DNA from: Ichthyophonus hoferi
Lineage: Eukaryota; Opisthokonta; Ichthyosporea; Ichthyophonida; Ichthyophonidae
Reading direction: 5' to 3'
Assembly: GCA_002751075.1 (NCBI GenBank)
Contig: NAOQ01000099.1
Span: 9,399 to 65,282 of the forward strand
DNA length: 55,884 nt
Shown here: piece after piece, positions 1 to 13,800 of the stretch
Position numbering within the stretch: position 1 is the stretch's first letter
Layout: each line of letters opens with the position of its first letter
Made by a program: the position numbers and the translations under genes
The notes under the pieces: model-generated
Database searches by the model: none
Told to the model about the DNA's origin: nothing
Seen by the model: the letters and a program-made list of their open reading frames with translations, nothing else

Positions 1-542
1 ATATATATATATATTATCTTACATATATACCTAAATACATATATTAAATTTTATTTTCTATAATTATTTTTAGCTCTATCTCCTAATACCAATCACATTT
101 CTCTCTTATTTCTATTTTCCTTCTTTAACACCTACGCTATACTTCATTACTACCATTATTCTATTATGTTTTATTTGTTTTACAATCAACATCTTTATAT
201 ATTTACTTCCTTTTTATTTCTTGTCAATATGCAAAGCGTAATAATGGATGCAATGAACAATATAGCTTACTGCCCTACCAATTAAATCAAATTGATCTAA
301 ATAAGGGACTAATATATTTATAAATATACTTCACATTTAATTAATAATTTAAGTTGCATGAATAGAATTTTAAATTTTAAATTTTAAAACCGACATCTGG
401 ATAGATAAGGAAGCACATTCTGACTATTAACTAATTATTACACCCGCAGTATATGCAATACGCACACCACATACACTGCATACATTACATACACTACGTA
501 CACTATACACCATACATCTACCACATACACTGTACACTATAG
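1..542. other. Upstream intron of the penta-EF-hand gene
   Basis: No coding exon is recognisable. The stretch is AT-rich with a TA run at the very left edge and a CA/TACA-rich patch at about 450-540 that ends in the acceptor (TATAG) of the first visible PEF exon. The exon or exons carrying the start codon and EF-hand 1 must lie to the left of the window. Confidence 0.6.
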
Positions 543-3024
543 CTTCACAACGGGTTTTCACCTTTTAACCCAGAGACAGTACGATTAATGATCAACATGT
601 TTGATCGCGATCATTCAGGCACCATTAATATTCAAGAGTTTGTAGATCTGTGGAAGTACATACAAGACTGGATTAGAACGGTAGGTAGGCCCACGTCATT
701 GGCTATAAATCATTCTATACACAGACGAAATCTATGCAATTATTCTAGTAATGAAGACATCTATAATGACAGAATATTCACGTCAGCAGAGACTGCAAAT
801 AATTAGGGGTATCTTGCAGTTGCTTTCAGTTATAGAATCTTACTTTCTGGCATTTGCATTCATTATTGTTATGATTGACAGCTAGGTACATGCATACCCG
901 CAATCGTTAATAATATAAGCATGTTTTATTAGTTTGTGGGTATTATGGCATCAGATTACACCAGTACATACTATATCTTGGACAATACTTACATACACGT
1001 TTGGTTTAATAATTATATTCATGTTTATTTTTATATTTAAAAATATATGTAAAATTGTCTCTATGCATATTTTTGTTTTGCCTAAATCCATATCTCCATC
1101 ACATATTTATAAATACAAAAATCATTAGACCAATAAAAATCAGAGATAATAACGCGAGAGGAAATATAAAGCAACCATATTTTAGATCCCACGAACAAAC
1201 CACGTATTCTTATTGGAGAGGTCTTTAATCTAATCTTATTGGTTTCCAGTTCAAAAACTACGACAAGGATTGTTCTGGAACGATTGATCTCAATGAGTTT
1301 TCTCTGGCATTGAGGTAGGTTGTTTTTTAATAACTTATGTGTGGTTTTGTTTGCATTTTGTCCTATATCTTATCCTATAGTTTATATTTTCTTCCTCTTG
1401 TTTTGTGGCTGTATTGGTCTTTGCAGTCATAACTTTCTTTCTTTCTCTCCCTGTTTGAGTCGATTTCAGCCTATATTATGGTTATTGTGTCACTGTTTTG
1501 TGGTTATTATCTTATTATGTAATAGTTATTATCTTACAATGTTATAGCTATTATCTCACTGTGTTGTAGTTACTATACTACTATGTTATAGTTATTGTCC
1601 CACTGTGTCGTAGTTATTATCTCACTATGTTATAGTAATTATCTTACTTTGTTATAGTTATTATCTTACTATATTATAGTTATCTATCTCATCCACTTTG
1701 TGATGGTTACAACAATAGCTAGCAGAAAATCAACTTAAAAGCAAAACATCCTATTCAGTTATCACTGATTAATAGTTAAACAATTAAGATGATCAATACT
1801 TGGTTTTATTCAGTTATTACTATAAACTCAAGGTTGCAGGTCCTGTCATAGGCCGAGAGATCTTTGATGCTCATTAAATATAGCCTATTATATATATATA
1901 CAATACATGGCAACCCAATCATTACTTAATTAATTAATTAAGACTAACTATTTTTGCATATGTTGTATATGTTGTATATGTAACCATGTTTCACTCAATA
2001 TATTCACTGTGACTGTGATGTGCACAGGTTTTTATGCATTTTTAACATAAAATATGAAATATATATTGTATTATTTATGTTATTTATTGAAGAAATGCTG
2101 TTGTGTGAATCAGAAATTTTTACATAGTTATAGTTTGGCTTAAAGTGTATTAGAAAGACATAATAAGATATGGTCTCTCTCCATCTCTCTCATATATATA
2201 TATGGAGGGGCAAGATATAGCCTTTGTAATTTAGCATAATAACACATTTTCTTTTACGTTTTATGGTATGAGGGGGTGATAATATAGATATAGCCTTTGT
2301 AATTTAGCATAATAACACATTTTCTTTTACGTTTTATGGTATGAGGGGGTGATAATATACGTGTGCTTGTATGGTTATATACCCTATCTCCTTTATGAAA
2401 CATATGTGGTGTAGCGTGTAGTGCCGTGTAGTATTGAACGATATCGATTGACTTTTTTTTTCGTTTTTGTTTTGTTTACAGGGACTTCCGCTTTGACATC
2501 CCACCGCATATGGTACAGATGCTAGTAAGAAAGTTTGATACTATGGGTAACGGGGAGATGACACTGGATTCCTTTATCCAATGTATTGTCATGCTGCAGA
2601 TACTAACTAAGGTTGCTCTCCTGTGATTGTGACTGTATGATGATATGTTTAATATTATTTATATCCTCCTTATAATCAATTATCTTTAATCCTATTCTTA
2701 TCCGCATTTCACTAATTATCTGTAACGTTATTATGTAGGTCTCCACCTATCTCACTCTCTACTGCAACTGCTCTATTTTATTCTTCTATTTTTTGTTTTA
2801 TTCCCTTCCTTCATGTCGCCCTTTTCCCTTTCTATCCAATCATTTTTTCATTTCTTAGTATCTTACTGGCTATACCGGCCATATATATGATCGATCAACC
2901 AATTATATTTAGTAATATCAACCAATAATAATCATTGCATATACAGGCCTTTCAAGTGACAGCAGGGGGACAGCCTAGAGTAACCCTTGATTATGAACAG
3001 TTTTTAGAGATGGTGTTTAGGTAG
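543..3024 (+). CDS. Penta-EF-hand calcium-binding protein (ALG-2/peflin group), 3' part
   Basis: Four exons, 543-680, 1250-1314, 2482-2611 and 2947-3024, join in phase into 136 codons and a stop. The product follows the PEF family from EF-hand 2 onward. NGFSPFNPETVRLMINMFD matches the block before EF2 in PDCD6 (ALG-2), and the W-K-Y-I-x-D-W linker leads into EF3. The EF2 loop (DRDHSGTINIQE) and EF3 loop (DKDCSGTIDLNE) have canonical Asp1/Asp3/Ser5/Glu12 ligands. EF4 (DTMGNGEMTLDS) lacks the final acidic ligand and EF5 has no usable loop, as expected for the EF5 dimerisation surface. PEF proteins are cytosolic Ca2+ sensors that expose hydrophobic pockets and bridge partners such as ESCRT/COPII components. 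The segment ILTKAFQ before EF5 looks slightly more like peflin (QVLTEAF) than ALG-2, so I do not assign an orthologue. The start lies left of the window. The stop at 3022-3024 overlaps a donor-like GTAGGT, so one more exon is possible. The gene converges with DNAJC2. Confidence 0.88.
1480..1690. repeat. Diverged minisatellite in the PEF intron
   Basis: A motif of the form TGTTATAGTTATTATCTCAC recurs about every 25-28 bases, with many substitutions, inside the intron between the second and third visible PEF exons. It is an intronic tandem array with no coding content. Confidence 0.6.
2214..2359. repeat. Near-perfect 73-bp tandem duplication
   Basis: Two head-to-tail copies begin at 2214 and 2287, each starting GATATAGCCTTTGTAATTTA and running through a GTATGAGGGGGTGATAATATA end. 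The copies are identical as far as I can read, so the duplication is recent or conserved. It lies in the PEF intron, about 120 bases upstream of the 2482 acceptor. Confidence 0.9.
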
Positions 3025-4883
3025 GTAACCAATTATATACTTAGATCTAGATATAAAGCTTGGGGAGCGGCGATTGTATTTGCCTGTATTAATAGCTATG
3101 GTAGTGATTGTATAGTGGTATGATATATTTTCAGTATTAAGATATATGTATGTTGCTATGTATATAGGTATGCCGTATAGTGTATGACATGTATCTAATT
3201 ATCCAATCATTAGTACCCATGAATTTAACTCATGATTAGAGAGGAGTATGCGAATTTATTTAGACCTTTCGATTGGTATAGAGTTGGTAGCAATCAATTA
3301 CTATGTACTATGACTCCATAACTGTGAGAAGTTGCAATAAGGAACAGACCCCTTTAATATTATAAGCTAATAACAATATATATGGTATACTATAACCCAA
3401 TAACAATCTTTGTAGTATATTATAAGCCAATAACAATATATATGTAATTGGTTTGGTAGCGTTGTATATGGCGCACACGCGTGTACCTAAGGGAGGGGGG
3501 TGGGGACCTGAAATGTCATGGAATTTCAGCTATGATATACTAATACACATTACACTCCTACAGTGTGAGATATTAATCAAGGTTCTGTCAGAGATCAGCC
3601 AACTCAACGCTTTATTATACTATTTCAAAAACATATTAAGGCACGTTAATTAATTGGATAAAACCAAACAGGATATGTATGGTCACTATTAGTGCTCTGT
3701 GCTTGATCCTTTCAACATAAGATATTCAATCATTCAGGCCTATTACAAGGTTGCCGTAGTTAAAATAGTTACTCGCTCCACCAATCACAGGTGATTATAC
3801 ATCGGGTGTGGGTAATGCCCTTCCATGTATAACAAGGATGCGGACCAGTAAAAATATCCCAGAAATTTTAATGATTATTAATTATATTTATATTCATATA
3901 TACGTCTATGATTACACAATGCACCTATATTTAGAAGCAAGGCAGTCTTTAACATGTCATATAGTTAAACTTTCTAGATACATCTATATCTATATAACTG
4001 AGTAGCTTGTCCATCTAGCTTATTACATGTTTGTGAATATCTGTATGCGGGTGCTAATCATGGTTATATAGCCCACCATTATATACCTTTATGTATACAG
4101 TATAGTATCCTACCATATCTAGTAATTATATTTTATGCTATATACCAGCCCATCGCAACTAATAGTTATACTTCAAGAAGCATACTAACCTATCATATCC
4201 ATATCTAAGCATTATATTTTAAGAAACATAAACATTTTCTATTGCCTAGTAGTCTTAGTGATTTCTGAGCTACATAAAATCTAGAGTCCAATTAAAATCT
4301 CATTTTAAATCTTTTAAAGAGTTTTATATATATTACAAAACAGTGTTGAAGCAAGAAAAACAGAATTTGGTATGATTGTCATAACAACCATATGATTCAT
4401 TATTAATTATATCTTGCCCAATAGTCGCTACACTTCCATTACTATTTATAGTTAACATAGCACCACTCTACATGCTTGGATGTCATGCGAACATTGATCA
4501 TAACACGACTATCCCTCACACTTTTAATATCCAATCAGTATCATTTGTTCTGTCTTTATCCTATTATAGTAACCAGTGCCCATTTTCAAGGTTAACCATA
4601 TATACACACAGCATAAACGTAATAGTAATAGCATGTAGTTAAGTTGTTCAATGATTAAAACAATACTGCTGCCAATCTATATATACAGAGCAGCTAAGGA
4701 TATAGCTATACAAGATAATCAAGTATTATATACAACCTATTTAGAAAAGCATAGTACAGTACATGCGACATGTTAGACGTAGAAACATACTAATGTATAG
4801 ACAGGCATTCAGTCATAGTTTATTTTTCTATTGGCTCAGAAGTATACGGCGTTGATTCTTATTGGCTCCAAGTCTCTTAGCCA
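3025..4883. other. Intergenic region between convergent PEF and DNAJC2 genes
   Basis: No coding exon was recognised. The region should hold both 3' UTRs. It has short AT-rich repeats, for example three near-identical 'taagccaataacaatatata' blocks at about 3362-3440. Small open frames here show no family signal. Confidence 0.6.
4819..4824 (-). terminator. Poly(A) signal AATAAA for DNAJC2
   Basis: The minus strand reads AATAAA 60 bases beyond the DNAJC2 stop codon (4884-4886). Position and sequence fit a normal cleavage and polyadenylation signal. Confidence 0.55.
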
Positions 4884-7800
4884 TTATGCCTTTTGAGCCT
4901 TCTTGGCTTTGACCGCGTCAGCCAATTGCTGTGAAGAGATGACGTCACTATTTTAGGTAATAATTACACCAGGGTACCAACCCCTCTCTTTAAACTCTCT
5001 AGGTGTTTATATCAACCAATAACCCAATAAGGATCACATGATATATCCCCTACCCAATAAGGTTCTTGGCATTAGCAATAACTACACCGGGAGAGTATAG
5101 TATAGCATAATGCAGTAATGTCATTTGCCTTTATCTAACCAATCACATGTTGATATTAAATGTTGTTGACTCGAGCATGACATTGGTTTTACCATTACAG
5201 TATAATCTTAACGCCTGACCAATCAATCACACCAATCTAACATTGTCCTATTATTTAACAGCATCGCATTTCAATTCCCGGGCAAGGTATATTAGAATAC
5301 AATTGGTCTTTCTTTTATTTTAAATTATAAATTAGTAGTCTAAGGAGAGGTAATGAATAGGGTTGGGCGAATTATAATATATACAGTATAACCAATAATA
5401 ATAGCAGGTTATACTACCATATAATATATAATATAATATATTACAGAGAATATCTACCCTACTACACTTACATATGCCCATACAACTAGTGCCTACCTTG
5501 TATCGCACCATACATTCCTTCTTAGTCTTGCCTGGTACCAATTCCGCGATTTTATCCCATTTACCCTCCTTGATCTCCTTAGTGGTTCTCAGCGCACTCT
5601 CTAATGCTTTCTGCTGCTCTACCGTCCAATCATTAGCGGGAGCTGGTGCCTTAGCAGCCGGTGCAGCGGCCGCCTTAGCCTGATCCTGGAGTTCCTGACT
5701 ATAACGAACTACATAGGGTAGAGGGGTGGGTGCATAGTGGATATAGTAATGGTAGAATATAGTATATGCATATCATGTCAGTTCACACCATAGTCATTTT
5801 TGATTGGCTGCAGTCATGCATACTAACAGCATACATAATCCTTTCATTGTTGATCTCATATCATCTGGTCTATCTATCTATATGTTCTCCTATCAAGACT
5901 CTACCACATGCTATGTGGTTATATTTGTGTAAAGTGCGAGAATATACTCTGATGGCATAGGTCATTTGCAATGATTGGGGTACTATCATGACACCTCTAT
6001 CTCGTTATTGGTAATAATTAGTCTGATAAGCTGCAGGGTCATACATACACACATACATACATGGATGCATATTCAGATATAAATACAATGGAAAACACTG
6101 AAAATGCCAACACGATTATAATATATTATTGGGGTTATTGACGTCAGTGTAGCCATAGTAGTTATTTAATACAACACATACACCATATACAATAAAATCA
6201 ATGAAAAGAGAAATAAAAACCAATACAAATACAAATATAAAAATAAAAGAAACCAATCATTCATAAACCAAAAAACAAACGTCGAAGTCAAAAAGAATAC
6301 AGCCAATAAAACAAAGCAGATGATGCACTACCATCCAATTATAACTCACCACTAAGTCCGCCCTGTGACGGCACCTCTCCTTCCAGATGCTTGTTCTTCT
6401 TTTCAAATTTAGTAAAAGCCTCTTCATTGTGTTTCTGTTGAAGGGTTTTGTCTGTGGGGCAAACGCACAGAGAGAGACAAGTATATATATATATATATAT
6501 GAGGGTATGTGTATGTAGTTGTGGTTCAGTTCAAATTCAATCCCATAACAATTTGGGTTCTACCAGTCCATCTTGCTTAGCTTATGTTATTGTTGAGTAG
6601 TAGAAATATCTATAGATTATCTTACTAAGAGAATGAGTAATGGATAGTACAACACAAATAAACAATAAAAAATTAATGGTGTAAATGAGGTTTACATAAA
6701 TCGGGTTGAATAATGGTTAAATTGGACAATAAGTGCACGTGATATGCCGTATAGTATAGTATATATTATGATTTGTATGTATTGGTAAATTATCATGCCC
6801 TGGTAATACAGGAGTTTATGTAAAGCCGATCAAGGACTTTGATTGCGGATAGGTTAAGGTGGAGCTTAGGAAGGTAATGATTGGAAGATAAAGTATTAAT
6901 GGCTATATACGGAATAGAAAATAGCCAATTGGTGACATGAACGATGATGTTTATACATACATATATAGTAATGATTATAATATGATATAAATTAGCCTGG
7001 TAAGAAGGATTAGTGCAATTAGAGCTATTGGCACGACAATTAATGACACGAATCAAATAAAGGGATATCAGATATAATAATTGTGATAAGGTTAGGTAAC
7101 CCAATCCAATAGGGTATTGCAATTAATCCATTAAGTATAATGGAATTTAACATGACATCATTTTTTTAAAAGAGGAGACTCAATGAGTCAACCATCATAA
7201 AAACCGGTGTTTCCAAATAAAGAAATAATAGAAAGTGAGCCATGGTATGGTATGGTATGGTACTTACCCACGTGCTGACGCTCTTTAACCTTTTTCAGCA
7301 CTTCATCCCCAGTCAATTGCGACTCAGTTGATCGCACGTTAATATAGTTAGCCATGGTCTCCCATCTGATTGGTTGGTGAGGGTAGGGTTGGTTGGTATT
7401 GGCCAGTATCATATCAAATTACAATATATTATATCCTATCATACCTTAAATATACCCTAAATAAACACTCCAATCCTGGTTTTCACAGCGTCCATGTAAG
7501 GATGTATACTTCAATATAATCCAATATAATATAATATCACACTATCACAAAAAAAAAAACACAACGCAATGCAATACAAAACAAAACAAAACCAAACACT
7601 ACACTATACTACAATACAATGCAATATAATACAATACAAAGCGCTACAATACCATATAAGACAATAAAATACACTACACTACAACACCACATACTGCAAC
7701 ATTCTCCACACCAGCTCCTCACTGACCTCTGCCTAGTACCCGCGGGGAATGTCTTGACTGCCTTAACTAGAAGTTCTTCTTCCAAATCCGTCCAAATCCT

Positions 7801-10800
7801 TCCCTTTTCATTGGTGGCATTCACTGAGTGAGTTTTCTTGCTATTGTCCGCAGTCTTAACCATGTGTTTCCTCATCTGTCATTGGTCAATATTCAACAAT
7901 AGGATGTTAGTATTAGATGATAAAGATAATTATATGTGATTTGATTCGAGAGTTCATTAACTAATATAATCTATACAAATGGTTGAAAAATAGAAAGTGA
8001 ATAGAAATGATATAATAAAAAGAGATAAAACAGAGAAAAACAGAGAGAATTAAAATAAATAAACACATAAAGGTACAACAGATGCTCAGATTAGCAGTCA
8101 TATACAACGGTCCAATCGGATGCAATGCAGGAGATGTGAGGGACAATCAAATAACCTCATAGCTTTAGAGGATCATAGAATTGGTGGGTAAACATAGAAC
8201 AAAATATGGTTATTTATATATCACGGAAGAAAATATGACGTAGATGTTGGGACGAGCAACAGGATAAAGAGAAAGAAATAGAAACAAGGAAATACAAATA
8301 TACGTATGTATACCTTGAATATAAACTGGTATGTTTATACAGCAATCTACAATGTAGCATTGTCGGTTACATTTTTATTCTATGTTATTGTGTGTTTTCA
8401 AATAAGTATATTATATATATATGAGAGAAGAATGGTATGATAGTATGTAGGTATGATAGTACATGTTACATGTCTACGTGTATATACCCATATTGTACCC
8501 CTTATTACGTAATACCTACGTTCTTATCTAGGGTATCCTTGGAGAAGTTACTATTGATGTCTACCAATTCGTCTAAAGTCAGCTTTTCAATCATCATTCC
8601 CACTAAAGCCATGGTCTCAGCCATCTTCAAGGAATTTGATTGGTCCTCAAAGTAGTGATTATCCTGCACATGAGAATGTATTAGGATAAATAAAGAAAAA
8701 GAATCAACATAAGGCTATAATTAAAATTTAGTGTTTCTAAAGATATATGCCTGATATTAATTACACTTTATAATTTTTTTTCTAGGTTGTAGATGTGCCT
8801 GGTTATTGGAATTGTTTTTTTAATCTCAGATGCCTAATGCTATTATTGCATATTATCATTCTATCTATTCCGTGTAAAAGGATTATTCTATATCGCTATG
8901 ACCTGACATGGCGTCATGTCTATAGCTCCACCATATATGGTTATTTTCAACCTAAACATACAAAAAGGAAGCATGTAAGTGGTACATATATGCATATATA
9001 CACGCAGACCTACACATTATATACTATACACTACCTTATGCCCTACTCTATACACTATATAGCATACTCCATACTCTATACCCTATATCATATACCCTAT
9101 ACCCCATACCCTACTTACAGCACAGAGCTGTCGCAGTTTCTTGCGGTGATTCTTAATAATTCGTTTCTGTTCTTCTTTTAATCTCTTTTCCTCTACAGCC
9201 TGTTAGTAACCCACATCCCATTGGTTACAAATCATCATATCCACATTTACACACCAATTATTCACTCCATTTTAGCCTATCTATTTATATTATACATTGC
9301 TCCTAGTGTAAAACAAGAGATAGTCTTATCATAGAATAGATGACGTAATAATATGGGTAGTATTAATACACATGTATGTATTATAGGATGTATGATAGGA
9401 TGTAGGATAGGATATATGTATACACATATCTACCACTTAACCTACCTTCTCTCACTCTTTACCCCTCCCCTCCAATCATATTCTTACTTACTATCTCCCT
9501 AGCCTTCTCTAACTCCCTCTCCCTTGCTAGACGCTCAGCTTCTTTGGCCTGGCAATGTACAGTAGTAGTAGTAGGGGTTAGAATGCCTTACGCATACATG
9601 AGAACATAGAGAGAGCAGAGGACTAAGAATAGACATATAGGTATATAGGGGTGGTATAGGGGTTATGTTTATATATCAATGACTATATGAAATGATATGA
9701 TATGCTATATATTAAGTGTGTATGTACATAGAAGGATTAAGCTCTTTATAGAAACTATCAGGGTGTAGGGTGCAAAGAAACTAATGTTGATTAGTTAAAT
9801 GGAAGTTAATATCAGAGTTGCTATATTAGCACATTGAGTTTTATCAACTTTTATCTCCTTGATAATAAAGGAAAGACAACGCATTATTACTGGACAGGTA
9901 TCATGACATACAATAACGTCATACATACCTGATTATACATGGGAGATTAAGCAATTTATAACCAAAATCAATATAACGCTAGTCAATGATTTGCATTATA
10001 TATACATATATATTATATTACTGGTACAGATCTATTAACTATTTTTAGCTTACATCTATAGTTGCTATCGTAACCCACCGATAAAACTTAGCGATCGCAA
10101 CACTTCGATAGCAACTAATTACAACCGTCTAAAGGCCAAAAATCTTTCCCAATATGGCAAGCCATACTCCTACCCAATTTGAATAAGATAAAACTAAATA
10201 CAGTACTGATAGGTCACAACAAGATATAATACCAGTGCCCACTCCACCCCGCCCTTCCCATTGACCCATATTTCTCCCTCATATACATATGGTTAATCTG
10301 TTATAATCATCCAATCACCTTTGCCTCCCGTTCTTTTTCAGCCAATTGGGCGGCCTCTTTTGACAACTTCTTGGCCAATCTTTCTGCTTTCTCTTTTTCC
10401 TAAGGACGAATACAAGCGTGTGTTAAAATATATACTTTAGATAGTATATATATATGCCCCACCCAATCAGACTTATCAAAGCGATGGCAACCACTATGAC
10501 CCTATAGTCCTATAGTCCGAGCTAGAAAGACAAAACACAACACTGAGAATACCGGGAATAGCACCCCATATACAATATAATCACACAGTTAAAGATTTAC
10601 ATAATTATATACTCAAATAATGATGCAATTATACAAACCAACCATCCAACCCTAACCAATCTCACCCTCTCCCCTATCTCTACTCTACCCCTCTCTGTCC
10701 TACCTTACCTTAAACATCTGGATCCTAGGATCGCCCTTAAAGGCATTATCTACCAGTTTCTTTATTCTCTGTGTCTCCTCCAATTTCTTCTGTTTACGTT

Positions 10801-13800
10801 CAGATTTCTTCTCCTTATCCTGCCATCTTTTCTCTTCGCGACTGTGATAGATTGAACAGGGTTTAAACCATCAATAAATAACCTTTATTAGCGTTATTGT
10901 TTTTATAAATCCGGTAGGTGCCTTTTATAACAGCTCCCCACCCCGCCCCAAGTTATGCAAATTAAAATTTCAAGACAAAAACACATAGGTATATGTACAA
11001 TAGCATAGTATGTATGTATGCATGTATGATAATGTTTTAGTATGTATGATAGTATGATATTATGTACGATAGTATGTATATATATGCACACACAAGTAGA
11101 CCTTCACTTACTTCTCCGCTTTGTCCTCCTCCTCCTCATAAGAGAATTCTCTCCAAGACTTAAAGCTATACCTAGAGACACCAATAGAAACACCATATCA
11201 ATACATTAGTTGGCGATATGTCCAATACATTGTGCGTATAATATACAAAAACGCATTAAAATATAATTGAAATGTATTACTGGTTAGTAAGATTATGTTA
11301 AGAAATGGATAGGTGACGTTTCGGGTCCGTTTGATTGGCTTTCCGCCATACAATTATATTATAATACAATATGGAATCTGGCAATACAATGTAGGATAGA
11401 ATATTATAGTATAGTATAGTATAGTATATGTCACATAGTCTGATATGTAACCTTAAAATACTTGGCTAAATAACATGTCTATGCATATAAAAGTATCCTT
11501 TTGGGTCCTACAGAAAGTTATGCCCCTACACAGTACTACCAATTAGTCCCAACAGCATGAATAATAAACATACATATACACATACATGTACACAGTCATA
11601 CAGAGTCATAAACCGTCATCCCCTTACATACCCGTCTCTTCTCTTTCCACTCACACCCACCAGAATTGATAGAAGTCATCGACTTCCTCGCGGGTAGACT
11701 CTAGAGTCCCTAGGGAAGGTACAGGCTGTATCTCCGAGAAGCGACTGTTACTTTCAAACACTGGCCCAAAGGTAGCAAAGAAAGTCTCAGCGTCCAAGGG
11801 CCCCTTCTTAATAGTAGGCGGTATAGTATCGTCAAAGGTAGGGTCCACACTATCGAAGGACCGACGGGTAGTTGGGTCTGAAAGGATGTCGTTGGCTGTG
11901 AGGTAAGCAGTGGTGTTAGTAGTTATTGCATGTAGTTAGGTCAATGCAGTTGTTCCAATAGTAATCGTATAGGAAGGCCATAGGTTATATATAAGTGCCA
12001 ATAAGAGAGGAGGCTGCATATCGCCACCAATAATAAATAACTAAATATATTATAAATAGAACAATCAGAGATGCATCTATATATACATACCAATGTGAAT
12101 GCACTTAAACATATCATCGTCATCACCTCCGTCAGCTTTCTTGCCTTTTTTGTCCGGATGGTGTCTGAGAACCTGTTTGCGATCTAGAAAGATAAAGAGA
12201 AATTAAATAATATGATTAATAGAGGGGGAGAAGAGCGATCTTTATTGGTTGTGGAGTAAAGATGGGGACAATAATTGGTAGAGAAGTATGGAGATGGTTG
12301 TAGAGTACTACACAATTAAATATAAAAATAACAGTTATAAAGTTGTAAAATAGTGTTATTATAATTGAAATTATAAATAGAACACATTAGAGAATAGTAA
12401 CCTGAAATCACAAAATAACTTCCTGATAATCCTCCAATAAGATAAATGCACTTTTATAGGCTGTAGTGTTTGATCCAATAACAAACAATAATTATAAACG
12501 TTAAAGAGACCTCAAGTATTAGGGCTGGAATATTGTTGGCTTAAAAATTGAGATTTTTTTCTTCACAGTCATTGATTGTGACAAGTTATGTCTTAAAAGA
12601 TAAGAAAATGCCAATTGAAATATACATAAAAATATATTTTAAAGTAAGTAATAGATCACTCCGACTAAGCACATGATTGGTGTTGAATCATTAATTAAAT
12701 ATAACCATGCAATAAAATAACGGTAGATAGGCAATTATTGGTCTGGTGTTAGATATACAACCAGGGGAGCAAGAGGGTAGAGTAGTGTATATGAGAGTAG
12801 CAGGGTATATAGTATAGTGTATATTAGGGTAGTAGAGTATATAGTATAGTATAGTATAGTATAGTATAGTGTATATTAGGGTAGTAGAGTATATAGTATA
12901 GTATAGTATAGTGTCTATTAGGGTAGTAGAGTATATAGTATAGTATAGTATAGTGTATATTAGGGTAGTAGAGTATATAGTACAGTATAGTATAGTGTAT
13001 ATTAGGGTAGTAGAGTATAAGTATAGTATAGTATAGTGTATATTGGGGTAGCAGAGTATATGGTACAGTATAGTATAGTGTATATTAGGGTAGTAGAGCA
13101 TATAGTATGGTATAGTATAGTGTATATTAGGGTAGTAGAGTAGAGAGGGTGAGGGAAGACAGGGATGCCTACATGCACGTCTGATTTGCTCGTCTGTGGC
13201 TTTATACCTTAGATGGGCTAGACCCATTAGTTTATACAGGTCAAGTTCCTGTGAGATCACAGATGTATGTGTTTATGTATATGTAAGTATGCATGCAGAC
13301 GTATATAAGCAGAAAAATAAGCATATACATATCTACATGATAGTATAAAGATATAAGAGGAAGCCTAAATGTAAATGTAAGTGCAACGATAATCGTTCGT
13401 GCATACTTATATATCTGTACTTATACATATACCTATACCTCTATCTCTACCTATATATAAAAAGTTTGGATAACACCAAGTCCATATCAGTGCCCACTCC
13501 CTTGCCCTTCATACCTTGATCTTAGTGGGGTCAGTAGGACCAACATCTACCTCTCCCTCGTCTTCACTCTCACTATTAACTTCTTCATTCGCTCCCTCAT
13601 CCAGATCTGCCATCTCTGCCTCATCCTGGGATAAGGTGCGTCCAAGACGTTTTCTACTGGCGTACGCTTCATACCACCTTCCGGTTGGCTCTAACTGCAC
13701 CGGTTCGGGTGCTGTATGATAGAAGGGCAAGTATAAATTAACATGCGTATATGTATGATAGTATGAATGTGCATAATAAGGAGCATAGTAATGCAGAGAA

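Noticed and set aside
12691-13260. 189-codon minus-strand ORF
   Set aside because: It is DNAJC2 exon 13248-13173 read through into the TATAG satellite; the long part is repeat translation.
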